DNA of 64,000 bases from Oidiodendron maius Zn (lineage: Eukaryota; Ascomycota; Leotiomycetes; Myxotrichaceae), in NCBI GenBank assembly GCA_000827325.1, contig KN832880.1:228803-292802 (forward strand), given 5' to 3'. Each line of letters opens with the position of its first letter. The first letter of the stretch is position 1. Shown here piece after piece: positions 1 through 11,086 of this stretch. A model generated the notes under the pieces. That model was not told where the DNA came from and searched no databases. It saw only the letters and a program-made list of their open reading frames with translations. Position numbers and translations under genes: made by a program.

Positions 1-2243
1 CCAACTAGGACTAGATAGCCGATTAGTTATACAGCTAGCGAGAGCGCTAAACCCGATTCGGTATGAAACTCTCAAAATACCACAGGTTAAAATATTAAGG
101 GTTATAACCCTCCTAGCGTAACACTATATAACTAGCCATCCAGGGCTAAACCTGAAGCCTAACATAATATACCTTCAACTAGTACGATCCCTGAAGCAGA
201 GCCTGAAGGGCTAGAAGAGTCAGAAGAACTAGAAGAACTAGCTAATAAAGCTAATGAAACACCTCCTGAACCCCGGTGTAGTGGCCGGGAGCGCCGTCCT
301 ATTGTATGATTCGATAATATATATATTGCTAGTAAAGGGATCAATATACCTGTAACGTTTGAAGAGGCTATATCTGATCTAGTATACCAGCAGGAGTGGA
401 AGGAGGCTATAAAGGCTGAATTGGACAAGCTTATAGCTTTAAACACCTAGAAGGTCGTCTGGCTGCTACCGGGCTGTAAGAAAGTCGGTAACAAGTAGGT
501 CTTTACGGTCAAATACATGCCTATAGGCCTGATTGATTACTTCAAGGCTAGGCTAGTTGCTTAGGGCTTCTTACAGAAGCGCAGTCTTGATTATAAGGAG
601 ACCTTTTTACTCACCTTATAGGCTGATTCCCTGAGGTTACTGCTGGCTGTAGGCAATGCAAAGGGGCTAGTGATGCATTAAGTAGATGTAGCTAGTATAT
701 ACCCGAATTCAAAGCTGTATACAACGATATATATACGGATCCCTAAGGGATTTGATATCTGTAAGTTCCAGGACTTCAAGGATATTCCTGAAGAGGATAT
801 TATACTGTAGGTTATTCAATCACTTTACAGGCTGAAGCAATCCGGCTAAAAGTGGTATATTGAGGCCTGTATAGAGCTAAAGGACCTAGGATTCGATCCG
901 TGTTATTATAATCCAAGTGTCTTTGCTAACCTGATATGTTTAATACTGATTGGACTATATATCGACGATATATTGATCCTAGGGGCAGACCCTCTAGAGG
1001 TTAAGAAGGTGATCCAGGGGATATCTTCTAAGTGGAAGATTAAGGATATAGGCGATATAAGCCAGATCCTAGGGCTTCAAGTGACCCGGGATAAGGAGAA
1101 TTGGATCCTATAGATCAGTCAGAAGCTATATATTCAAGCCCTGATCCAGGAGCTTGGAATACAGGCAGCCAGGGCTATGAATACACCTGTTACGGACTGT
1201 AACACGCTGTTTGAAGCTAAACCAGAGGAACAGCTTACAGATCAGCACTAGTATCAGAAGCTGATCGGCTATATCAACTGGCTAGCAGGCTGTATAAGGC
1301 TAGATATCCAATATCTGGCTAGAAAGTTGAGTCAACACTACACTATACCAACTATAAGGCACTGGAACGCTGCCCTACAGGCCATAAGATACCTGCTAGG
1401 GACCGAAGACTATGCTGTCACCTATAGGGCTGGTAAGGGGGCAGAGACTAAGCTTCAAGGATACTGTAACGCTGATTATACCGGTAATATCGATAATCAG
1501 CGTTCAATATCAGGTCACATATTCTTCCTGGGCAGTGGCCTAGTAACCTGGAGCTTAATGAAGCAACGCTGCATATCAACTTCAACTGCTGAAGCTGAGT
1601 ATATTGCACTTACGGATACAGCTAAGCAGGCTATATAGATTAGGGGGCTCCTGAGGGAGCTAAATCTTACTGAATATCTACTGCCTGGTTTGGCCGTACC
1701 GATATTTAGTGATAACCAGGCCTGTATATCAGTGGCAGGGGATCTGGTTGCGTACCGAAGAACCAAGCACTTCGATATACGATATCACTATATTAGGGAG
1801 CTGGTTAGTTCTGGAAAGGTCTCTGTCGACTATATCAACACCACGGATATGATTACAGACATCCTAACTAAGCCCTTACCCTTAGCTGCCTTTCGGCGCT
1901 ACATCCAGGGGGCCTACAAGCTTTAGGCCCGTAAAACGGATCGAATATAAGGCAGTGATTTAACTATATAACGTCCTAAAAGGGGGCTATTGATGGATAC
2001 TGACTAATATGGCAGAGTGGCAACTGGCATCCGACTACGGCTTGATTTGGTAGTGATAACATGTATTCAACATCATGTTATAAGAGCAGGATATTCCGAT
2101 ATTCGGTGCTGAATATCGGTGTAACTACTGAATCTTCGAATATATAAGGAGGCTATTCAGACGCTCTGTAGTTAGTTATTCGAGTCAAAATATCAGCTGT
2201 ATTCGATCCTATATGCTTAGTAATATATTGCTTCAACCAATCA
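1..2243 (+). mobile_element. Ty1/Copia LTR retrotransposon, 3' part, broken
   Basis: The plus strand encodes the second half of a Copia-type polyprotein. There is a linker rich in acidic residues around 180-330, a reverse transcriptase region from about 400 to 1230 with the Y-I-D-D active-site block near 960, and an RNase H region from about 1330 to 1925 that ends with the usual Copia C-terminal block (KHFDIRYH). RNase H placed after reverse transcriptase, with no integrase downstream, fits Copia rather than Gypsy order. A purine-rich tract near 1976-1988 precedes a single 3' LTR. The 5' LTR, gag and integrase lie before the window. The copy is clearly broken, with on the order of a dozen breaks in the coding part, and looks like an old, mutated fossil. 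The abundance of TA-rich codons is consistent with RIP-type decay, but I have no second copy to compare. Confidence 0.9.
1991..2243 (+). repeat. Probable 3' LTR of the Copia element
   Basis: A block of about 250 bp starts with TGATGG directly after the purine-rich tract and ends with CCAATCA, giving roughly inverted ends of the TG...CA kind. A TATA-like stretch lies near 2138-2146. The exact end is uncertain, because the 5' LTR needed for comparison is outside the window. Confidence 0.6.
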
Positions 2244-2524
2244 AAAGTGACCTTCTGCAACAGTAAGAAAAGACGTGCAAAGCCACGTGCCTTGTCATTA
2301 AGTAACAGTCAGCCGTTCTTACGGTACGAACAGGTACTACCTACTGTATCAAAGAAGCTCTCCAAGAGTGGGATCCATGGGCTTGTCAGTGACCAATCGG
2401 CAACTAATCAGGGTACTTGCCAAGCCCTGGGGCCAGCCCGCTTATTCCAAATAATTGGGGCTGAGTTTGGCACACAGTGAAGTTTTCTAGTATATGATGC
2501 TATCAGAGGGCTTTCATACAGATA

Positions 2525-4403
2525 ATGCCCACAGCAGGGCAAGTACCATTCTACCTTAATCTCGTCGATATGACCAAAGTGTTGGGGGTCTCTTTCAAAC
2601 CGGCGTATAGGCCGAGAAGGGCGCACAAGAAGTCAAGAAATGGGTGTATCAGATGCAAGCAGAGAAAGAAGAAGGTATTTGCTTACTCCGTAACAGGCTC
2701 CGAGTATACCGTCCGAGCTTCCTGACAGCTGTGCACAGTGTGATGAGGTCTCCCCACGTTGCTCAAGGTGTGCGAAGCGGGATCTGTCTTGCGAGTACCG
2801 GGAGAGCTTGTCTGAGTCTGGATCCATAACAGAACTGCGCTTCGTGTCGCACTCACAACCTGACGATTCTCGGCGACGTCTTCGGAATCTCGTCATCCCT
2901 AGGCAAAGTTTCGGGGACACTAGTGCTGAGAGCGCGTCGACATCGTGGAGCCCTTCGCCTTGTCACATTACTTCACCACTTCCAGATTCAGGCATGGTTG
3001 GTGAACTATATACGAGTGACCATTGTAATGAGATCCTCGACTGGACAGAACTCGAGCTGCTCAGTCACTATCTGACCCACACTAGCCGTATTATACCTTA
3101 CGATACTGAAGATTTGTACGCCTTGAGGGTTGGCATTCCCAATCTCGCCTTCCACAGCAAGCCTCTTATGAGTTCTATCTTGGCTTTAGCAGCTGTTTGC
3201 AAATCACACGATCTCGTTAAACAGCCCCAACCTGCAAGAGATAAGATTTTGAATCTGCTTGCCCTTGCGGAGCGGCATCATAGAGCTTCACTTCTACAGG
3301 TGCAAATAGATCTTCCCAACGCAAACCAGTACGATTATGTCCTTGCGAATGCCCCTTTGATGGTCTTGTATGCGTCGGCGAACCACTGTGTTCGCATACG
3401 TCTCGCTGCAATGCAGACTAAGGATGAGACCTTACCGAGAGAGTTTGCTCCCGCACAATCTCAATGGATTTCACTGATCCGCGCCGCTCACTTAGCTTAT
3501 GCCGGGCTACTCAACGACCAATCTGAAATTGCCTACATTGGGCGGGACATGGAGATCTCTTTAACAAGCACTGGTGTATCCAGCAATAGCGAGGCTGAAT
3601 GCATAAATGAGACCATATCTCCCGAAGGCGGGCCTACTGAGAGAACTAAAAACCTACTATTCCCCATATTAGCTGCATCATCAGGACCAGCGCTCGAAGC
3701 TCTGCGTGCGAGAGCCTGGGAAATCTGGAGAATTGAGGGCAACACGGCATCGTTGGCGCAGTCAGGTAACTCTTTTGACACGCCACATCTGCCTGGCGGT
3801 TGCAGCGTGGATCTACAAGCTTGTTTTTCGTCGTTGGACATCCTCAGTTGCATCGTGGCAGAGGTGTTTGCGTCGAAAGATTCTCTACCTCATATTACAT
3901 CATACTACGGCAATTCCCAATCTAAGTTTGACTCTCCATCACTGGGTCAACTTTCCACGATATCTAGCTGGCTACGGAGCTACGTAGCCCGAGTTACATC
4001 TTCTACACCAGGCCCGAGACCGTTACGGAGGGTAATTATGGCTTTCATAAACCGAGTCCCAGCCGAGTTTCTAAGTCTCGTGCAGGCGACTCTCGATTCT
4101 ATAGGCGTGCAGACCGGTAACGACCACCAAGGATCATGGGAGAGCAGCGATTTTGAGTTGCAGAATGTCAGTGCAGCGCACAAGCTTGCAATAGATATAT
4201 TTGCTCATTGGGCTGTGTTACTCATGCTACTTGATGGTGTCTGGTGGATTGGCGACATAGGAACCTGGGAGCTAGGACGTGTAGTTTCGTTTGTACGAGC
4301 TCAAGGCTGGCTTAACTCCTTAATGGATACAGGAGAGCACTGGTGGCCTGAAAGCATGCATAATGTTGGAAGAGAGCTAAGGAATCTGGCAAATACAACG
4401 TAG
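2525..4403 (+). CDS. Zn2Cys6 transcription factor (Upc2-like layout)
   Basis: A DNA-binding transcriptional regulator, expected in the nucleus. Two exons are proposed: 2525-2674 and 2739-4403, with a 64-nt phase-0 intron (GTATTT...CACAG). Splicing restores a complete binuclear zinc cluster, C-X2-C-X6-C-X6-C-X2-C-X6-C, running from GCIRCKQRKKK in exon 1 to CSRCAKRDLSC in exon 2. The run HKKSRNGC just before the first cysteine pair is typical of the sterol-uptake-regulator (Upc2-like) family. Without splicing the second half of the cluster is lost. The spliced protein is about 604 aa. The rest is a helical region typical of fungal regulator middle domains, ending in a Trp-rich segment. An in-frame ATG at 2570 is an alternative start that keeps the zinc cluster. 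No target genes can be named; the Copia LTR ends less than 300 bp upstream. Confidence 0.85.
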
Positions 4404-5852
4404 ACTATAGAGTAATTCTAGTTTCAAATAATCTCAGGTACTTATTCTTCATCAAATAACATTAATCGAGACATGTCCTTGTACTAGATAATTGGATTGG
4501 GTAAACTGTATTTTAGTTGCCTCTTACATAGAATGGGAGAGCTGATCAACGATGGGTTGAACGGTTGTATTAAGTAAATAGAGCAGCAGTGGTAGGTAGA
4601 AGTAGTATAATATATTGGTCGACCATATTTCACCATGTATATTTCCTTTAATAGAGTAAAATTTATTTTAGCAAAGAAGGTTATGACGTTGGGACAACCC
4701 CTGAGTTGCGCATGGCGTATTCGGTTTAGTATTGAGGCCTTTTGTTGATCGTTTAGCGCTGCTGAGGTTGAGAAATAGCGCATATTCCTAATATAGCCAT
4801 AACTATTAAATAGTTTCAAAAGATCACCTAATAGATACCGCTCGTTCTTTCAAGCATATAGAGAAGAGCTATCTTCTACCCATATCTAAACCTTTTAGGC
4901 ACGTAAATAGTTAGTAACTCAACAGCTGCGACCTGCTGAGGAGATCTCTAAGCTCAAGCCTATCGCATTGCTGTCTCTGTCGCATGTTGTTTCGTCCACC
5001 TATAGAGTTTTCCACAACCTGCGCCAGAATTTGCTCGCATATGTGAATGTGAAGAGTCATTACTGGTCAAGCCATCAAGGCCGTTCAATGCCATAACCTA
5101 TACCCAGTGGCACTATCCTATATTTAACATAAAGCGCTTAGGGTATTGTATAGCCTTTAATCCTATTAACCCTTATCTTAAGATTTAAGAAAATAAAATT
5201 AAGGCTAGTTAATAGGTCCTAACCATTTTACTTTTCTTGCCTAAACTAGTAAAGATCTTAAGGGCGAGTAGTCTAATAATTTCTTTTATTAGAAAGAGTA
5301 TTATAATCTTACCACTATACCCCGAGCAAACCCCCAGGCCAGTGTATATGGTGCCGGAGATCACGGGGCTTGTATTATCAAGTCTAGTATATAAACCAAA
5401 GAGAGGAAGATAGGAACTAGGTGAATTACAGGAACTATCATCTTTTGGTGCAAAATGTCTATGCTAGTAGAGTTTGTACAATTTCTAATTTACTTTTGGG
5501 TGAAGCTCTCATTCTCTCCATATATGATAGAGTATGGTCTAAGGCTGACGTAGAAAAGGAAGACGAGGAGAGATTAAAATTGACATTAGATAATATCATT
5601 TATTATAAGATATATATGTGTAGAAAAAAAGATTTAGATATCCACAAAAAGATTATTTCTTAGCCGTTGTTTAGCAATGACTGCATCTGCAATGGTATAG
5701 GTATTTGTCTTCCTCCTTGATGCCGTAGAAATTAAGATACAGCGAACACTCCTTACTCTTTGTCATAATACACTGTGTCCATAAGGTCTATACTGCTATC
5801 AATTCTTTCCACGTACCATACAGATCAACCAAACCTCAACATTCTCTCAAAA
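4404..5852. other. AT-rich spacer without a convincing gene
   Basis: About 1.4 kb of AT-rich sequence. A minus-strand open frame of 111 codons (4484-4819) has no recognisable domain and biased composition. Around 5270-5330 the minus strand resembles the first part of a tRNA (GGTATAGTGGTAAGA), but no B box or acceptor stem follows. Nothing here can be called a gene. Confidence 0.6.
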
Positions 5853-6618
5853 CTAGTCGTTCAAGTCCCCGGGCGTAGGCTCAGTGCTTATTTCTTGAAG
5901 AGCCTTCTCATCGGCGCCTTTTCCTTCGGCCATTTTAAGGACCTCAGTAAGCTTCTTCGAGCCTAGACGCCATTTATCAGCTCCGACCTGAGCTGTAACA
6001 TCACCTCTTAAGATTTGCGCTGTGGTAACGTTTGATCCGTAGAAGTCAGCGTTGGCACCCGGCCTCTCTTTGACCACAGTTCCGTCTACTGTAAGTCCAC
6101 CATAGATACCCCGTGACTTCGTGTAGGTCCATACAGGTTTGATTTCCTTTATGTTGGCGTTACCACCGATCGGCCCAGCTGCAAGCGCGAGTACGCCGCC
6201 AAGATTCACTTCTGGATTCGTATAAGCATCTACGGCAGCTTGCGTGTTAAGCACACACACGCAGTCGTAAATATCCACGCCATATACAAGGCCTATGCTG
6301 CCAGACCGCACTGAGAAGGCAGACGGAGGTGACCAAGTTCCATTGGGGAGACGCGCAACAACGACACCAGAGCCGCCGGCGCCGGCAAGGTACATTCCTG
6401 CACGGAAGCCAGTGAAAATCGCCAGGCCCTTCGAATTGGCAACTATTTGTGTAGGTATCTTGCCTTTGTCTACACTCTGTAAGCCTTCTTGGTTATTTGA
6501 AGGACCAGGAAGTATATATTCTTGAGGGACAGAACACTACATACCAATGAAGCTTTTAAGAATTTGAGCTGCTTTGTCGCTTTCCTTGCTAATGCCTGCT
6601 GCTTTGAAGAAACCCAAT
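5853..6618 (-). CDS. SYLF (Ysc84-type) lipid-binding domain protein
   Basis: The SYLF domain binds phosphoinositide membranes; in yeast Ysc84 it links endocytosis to actin. Residues matching the family are AAGISKESDKAAQIL in the upstream exon, then KIPTQIVANSKGLAIFT, AGAGGSGVVVARLPNGTWSPPSA and the GIYGG / RPGANADFYG blocks further on. Two exons are visible: 6545-6618 and 5853-6487, joined over a 57-nt phase-1 intron (6488-6544, GTATGT...CCAAG). A splice acceptor (CTTGCCAG) sits just before the upstream exon, so a short first exon with the ATG should lie above 6618. I could not find it with confidence; a donor-like GTACGT occurs near 6710. There is no SH3 domain at the C-terminus, so this is a SYLF-only form, common in fungi. 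Confidence 0.8.
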
Positions 6619-8085
6619 CTGGCAAGAAGAGACTAGATTAAGGCAATTCAGTAAATGCAAGTAGCTGACTGTAAATTATTCTATGAGAGAGGATGAACAG
6701 GAGACGTACATGATGCGGGTTCTTATATTCTCAGAGATTTATGAAAGGAGGCATAACTGGCAGCTGCGGCTGGTCATGTACAAATACGCTGATGCAGTCC
6801 GAGTTCTGACTTTGAACTGCCGTTGAATGGCTTATCCTGATAATACGCAGTCGCAAAGGGTCTGCAGGTTATAGAAACGACGGAGAGGTCGTATTTGTTC
6901 TAAGGCGCAGCAGTGACAGACAAATTAAAAGCATTCATAAGCTGATAAATATTACTGGTGGCGTATTCGGGTATATTGAGCCATGATGACACTCATAGAC
7001 CAATTACAAATAATCATCAGGAGAACAGACGAATTCTAGTGGCGAGCAGCACTAATATTAGTTCCTACTGAACAAATAGCCAACATCCCTCTGATGCAAA
7101 ACTTTTAGCAAAGCCGACTACGCCAAGTAACAAAAAACCTTGACTACAAATAGCCACTTCAATTTTATAGCTATTTAGTCTTATCCTTAGTATATTGTAT
7201 TTCCTGCCTTATGATATCCCCTTTAAAACTTATCTTGAAGGGAGAGGTCACAAGTACGCAGGTCGTAGTCAGGAATCAAGGTGAAACTTAGTTATATTAA
7301 CAATTGAGTAAAATACTGAGAACTTATGGAAGAAGCAATTTGAAATATCTTTTTAGATTAAAGAGCGATTCATACTAGAATATTATTAATTACTTATTGC
7401 ATTTTAGTCCTCTCCGGTTTACAAATCGTCCTCACAGCCCTAATCCTGATTCCTGAGTACGAGTATCACACGAACCACGTGCTCCACAATATAACAGCGA
7501 TAATTGGTAACGATATCAGTGACTGTTAATAGTGGCTGTTGCTGGGAGGGAACTTCCACCACTCTAATTCTCTGGTTTATCGCGGGCCTAATTGTTTACA
7601 TCCCTTGCATAATCTCAATAAGGTAACCCTGTGAGGAAGACTCTGCAAGTGTAGAGTTATCGGACCCCTCGCTGATCTCTGATTCAATTGATGCGTAGCA
7701 ACCTCTACATCCCTTGCATCCGCGTTATAGTAAACCCTTTCTGAGGAGAATTTCCGCTAGTATAAACCTATCAACTCTTACTGATCTTTCCCCTAGCTAG
7801 CCAGCGTCCATTAGTGGTTCTAAATAGGTGCATCAAGGGTTGCTGTTGCAACCATCTTGGGTAGGTGGATGTCAGCCGGTAGATAATATCCCATTCCACC
7901 CGCGTCATACCAGACAACCATGATAACTAGTTAATGCCATCATGAGTTTTCTTTTATAAATCAACTTTGGTAATGTTAAACGCCTCTTACTCTTTTGTAG
8001 TACGCTTGCAAACTTTTTTTGAAACAACGTCATCATTCTCCGAGTTTATTAATTTCTCAATTCACACTAGCTTGAAACAGTACGA
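6619..8085. other. Non-coding spacer
   Basis: About 1.45 kb, AT-rich. It probably holds the first exon and promoter of the SYLF gene at its left end and the promoter of the P450 relic at its right end. I see no coding frame, RNA gene or clear repeat. Confidence 0.5.
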
Positions 8086-9811
8086 ATGGCAGACTATAAA
8101 TTTATAGCCGTGGTGTTCTCCTTGGTTAGTGACCAGCTCTTAGTGAGCAAACACATTGATCTAATAGATAATAGCTATTCTTTCCCATTTACAATGCCTT
8201 CTTACATCCCCTTCGGTTATATCCAGGACCTTTGTATTGCAGAGCATCGGGTATCTGGTATATTGTAAGGGCGCTACAAGGGATCTTGCCGTATAAAGTC
8301 AAAGAACTCCACGATAAATACGGACCAGTGGTTCGGATCGCCCCAAATGAGCTGAGTTATAACTCTCCTGAGGCTTGACAAGATATCTACGGTGATTAGA
8401 GAGTTATTTATGTCATGATTAATTGTCTAACTTTGCCAGGACGTCGTAATTCAAAGCTAGGGTTGAACACAGTACAGCTATTTCAGAAAGACCCAGTATT
8501 CTACGCCTCGTTTTTAGATAATGAGGAGACAATGGCATGTACAACTATATGGTGATTGTGATTGTCTAGGCACTAATTAGCAAAGTAGGTGGATGCTGAA
8601 AATGACCCTTACAAAATTCAAAAGAAGCCACTCTCTCACGGATTCTCAAATAAATCCATTGCTGCAAGCCAGGATATCCTAACTATGTATCAAACGCGCA
8701 TGGTTCAAAAGATAAAGGAGCATATCATGATTACCAAAGGGCCAGTTGATATCAGCTGTTTCATATCGAATGCCTTACTGGATATTACAACCATGCTCAC
8801 GGTTAACCGAGATCATAATGGAACTGAGAGCAGGGATCGGCTTCATCCGGTCCTTGCTACCTTAAACAGTTCGATGGCTTTTCTCTGGGTGTTTTTACAG
8901 TTTCAGAGACTTCCAAAGCCCATTGTGTGGAGTGTTCAAAAGATTATAAGCGCTCTCTTAGGGCACTTCAAATTCTTTGAAAGAAATAACCTTTCATACC
9001 ATTTGGTACGAGATCGATTAGAGCAAGGCTCCTCACGTCCGGACTATGGTACGTGTCTAGTAGCTTATCGATAGTAATTGCTAAAACCATTTAGTCACTT
9101 ACCTAATGCAAAGCCCTGAGCATGCTAAAGGCATCCAAGTGGATTCTCTCTTTCCCAAGGCCGTCTTTTTAATTCTAGCTGGCACAGAAACAACCGCAAC
9201 AGCTCTCTGTGGAATAATCTACAATATGCTCGCAAATCCAGCAAAATTGGAAAGAGCCGCCCATGAAGTGCGTACTACCTTCGAGAGTTCTAGTGATATA
9301 AAAATAGAGTCTACTAGGACTCTGGAGTATTTAGTAGCGTGTATGAAAGAGAGTCAACGGATGTACGCATCCACCCCGGGAACTCTTCCTCGTCGTGTTC
9401 CGCGCGAAGGTGCAATTATCTGTGGAAGACACGTGCCAGGGGACACAGTTGTTGGCATTCCTCATTTTGCTGCATTTCGAAGTAATGATAATTTCCGTCA
9501 TCCTGATGAATTCATTCCAGAGAGGTGGCAGGAGGAGGAATCCTCAGATAAGCACGACGCTTTCCACCCTTTTAGTTTCGGGCCAAGGATTTGTATTGGC
9601 AAAGAGTAGGTCAAAACCACTCTACAGTATTATTGGCAGCTAATATGTATGAAGACTGGCCCTCTCTAATATGAGGCAAATCATGGCACACCTACTTTGG
9701 GAATTTGACTTAGAACTGGCTCCTGAAGCCAAGGACTGGGACAAGCAGAAAACGGGACTGTTCCCGTTTAGGGGGCCGCTTTATGTAAATATTAAGAGCC
9801 GCGATATGTAA
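8086..9811 (+). pseudogene. Cytochrome P450, six exons, two premature stops
   Basis: A heme monooxygenase gene of the fungal type related to isotrichodermin C-15 hydroxylase and benzoate para-hydroxylase. Exons: 8086-8124, 8175-8391, 8440-8538, 8581-9048, 9095-9605, 9655-9811, all joined in phase by 42-50 nt introns; together 497 codons, a normal length. Visible landmarks are a short N-terminal anchor, HPLRLYPGP, KYGPVVRIAPNELSY, the I-helix AGTETT, the ExxR block KESQR, PERW and the heme loop FSFGPRICIG. The frame is interrupted twice: TGA at 8376 where the family has Trp (EA-W-QDIYG), and TAG at 8586 at the start of exon 4. The segment usually reading DIIGDLTFG is degenerate (DITTMLTVN). 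I therefore call it a recently inactivated pseudogene. Assembly error at both sites is possible but less likely. Confidence 0.8.
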
Positions 9812-10662
9812 GTGACAAGGGTTAAACTGTGAAACTTCCTAGATTGCTACTCTATAGTCAGCTAAGAGGCGAGCATGCCTTAGTCTTCATTAGCGTAGTA
9901 AATTTTAGAAATATACTTAAATTTAATGACCCAGGAAAGTCTTTCCTGTTTAACACATAATTAATTTCCTTAATTTCCGTTCCTGTAATATAGACTTGAT
10001 ATCCTGAATTACTTCCAATTATCTTGTTATATAGAACGTACTAACTTTATTTAATTATACTGGGTCCGGTCGGACTTGCGCCATAGTAATTCTGTCTTAG
10101 GTCTTCGAAGTATACCTCTACCCCAAATCATTTCCCGAAGCGAACCTTCCCCCTACTTCAAACCCCCATGGATTCATTGCCGTCCGATAGCTGGAATAGT
10201 ATATAATATGTATAGGGGTTAGAGCAAATATGAGGGCTGGTTGGGTAAGCCTTTCTCCCCCTCGCCGCCTAATTAAGTAAATTTATAAGTTACGCCAATC
10301 GAATGTTGCCGCCATGCCTTCATCCCCGGCATTGCCTATTTTAAGTAATTTTATAGGTACACTCATGTCTGAGACATCATGTAATGGTGCCGACGTTTAG
10401 CAAATGACGGCATATCATTGTAGCCGTGTCACAGCCCTTGCGCATAACTTCGCCATGTTCCGATATTATTGAAGCACATGTCAAGGATTTATCGGTCTGG
10501 AAAATCCCTTTGATATTACCAAAGTATACTCTCCTGCCGTCTTGTCACCTTTGTTGTCTCAGCAATCGCTACATAGCAGGAGCCAGGATGGTTTCTTCCA
10601 CCACTGGCAGGAGGCCAGACCCTCCCGAAGGCTTTCCACATTCGGTGACTCGCGGTGCCGTT

Positions 10663-10684
10663 TTCCGAATTAGGGATTTCGGAA
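10663..10684. promoter_or_regulatory. Palindrome TTCCGAA-N8-TTCGGAA
   Basis: A perfect 7-bp inverted repeat with an 8-bp spacer, about 400 bp upstream of the reductase ATG. It contains an inverted CCG...CGG pair, the kind of site bound by Zn2Cys6 dimers. The role is inferred from shape and position only. Confidence 0.4.
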
Positions 10685-10845
10685 TGTTAGACTCGTAACT
10701 TAAGATCAAATGACGCAAATGGGTGCGTGTAATTAATAGATTTGTCAGCGGCATGAGTATTAACATATCCTATGAATGGCATCGGAGAATGAATTTCTTT
10801 AACGCCGATGGTTGGTACATCTTTATCGGCGACTCCTGGCACCGC

Positions 10846-10861
10846 TTTCCAAATCGGGAAA
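10846..10861. promoter_or_regulatory. Palindrome TTTCC-N6-GGAAA, diverged relative of the upstream site
   Basis: A 5-bp inverted repeat with a 6-bp spacer. Its surroundings (GG-C/T-ACCG-C/T-TTTCC...TTGGACT) align by eye with those of the palindrome at 10663, suggesting an old local duplication of a regulatory block about 180 bp apart. Confidence 0.35.
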
Positions 10862-11086
10862 TTTTAAATATTGGACTTGGTTCGTAAAAGGAATCACTCA
10901 ACCGCCTCATAATATTGCTTACAATCTCTTTGCTCAAGGAAGTTGAAGAATTTCACATAAAAGGGCTCAAGAGGTCTCAATTGAATCTTTTATTTCTCGC
11001 TATAGCATCTCAATCCAATTCCCAGTCACCAATACTCAAATACCAACCCATCCTTTGCAGTTTCCTATTGCCTAATATCTGTCCAC

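Larger units (their letters stand above)
9812..11086. other. AT-rich spacer and promoter of the SDR gene
   Basis: About 1.3 kb without a coding frame I can support; the 90-codon open frame at 10426-10698 has no recognisable domain. The right half is the promoter of the reductase at 11087 and contains two related palindromic blocks, listed separately. Confidence 0.5.

Noticed and set aside
4484-4819. 111-codon minus-strand open frame
   Set aside because: AT-rich, low-complexity composition, no domain, no supporting promoter.
5260-5335. tRNA-like start on the minus strand (GGTATAGTGGTAAGA)
   Set aside because: No B box, anticodon stem or acceptor stem can be drawn; at most a decayed tRNA-derived fragment.
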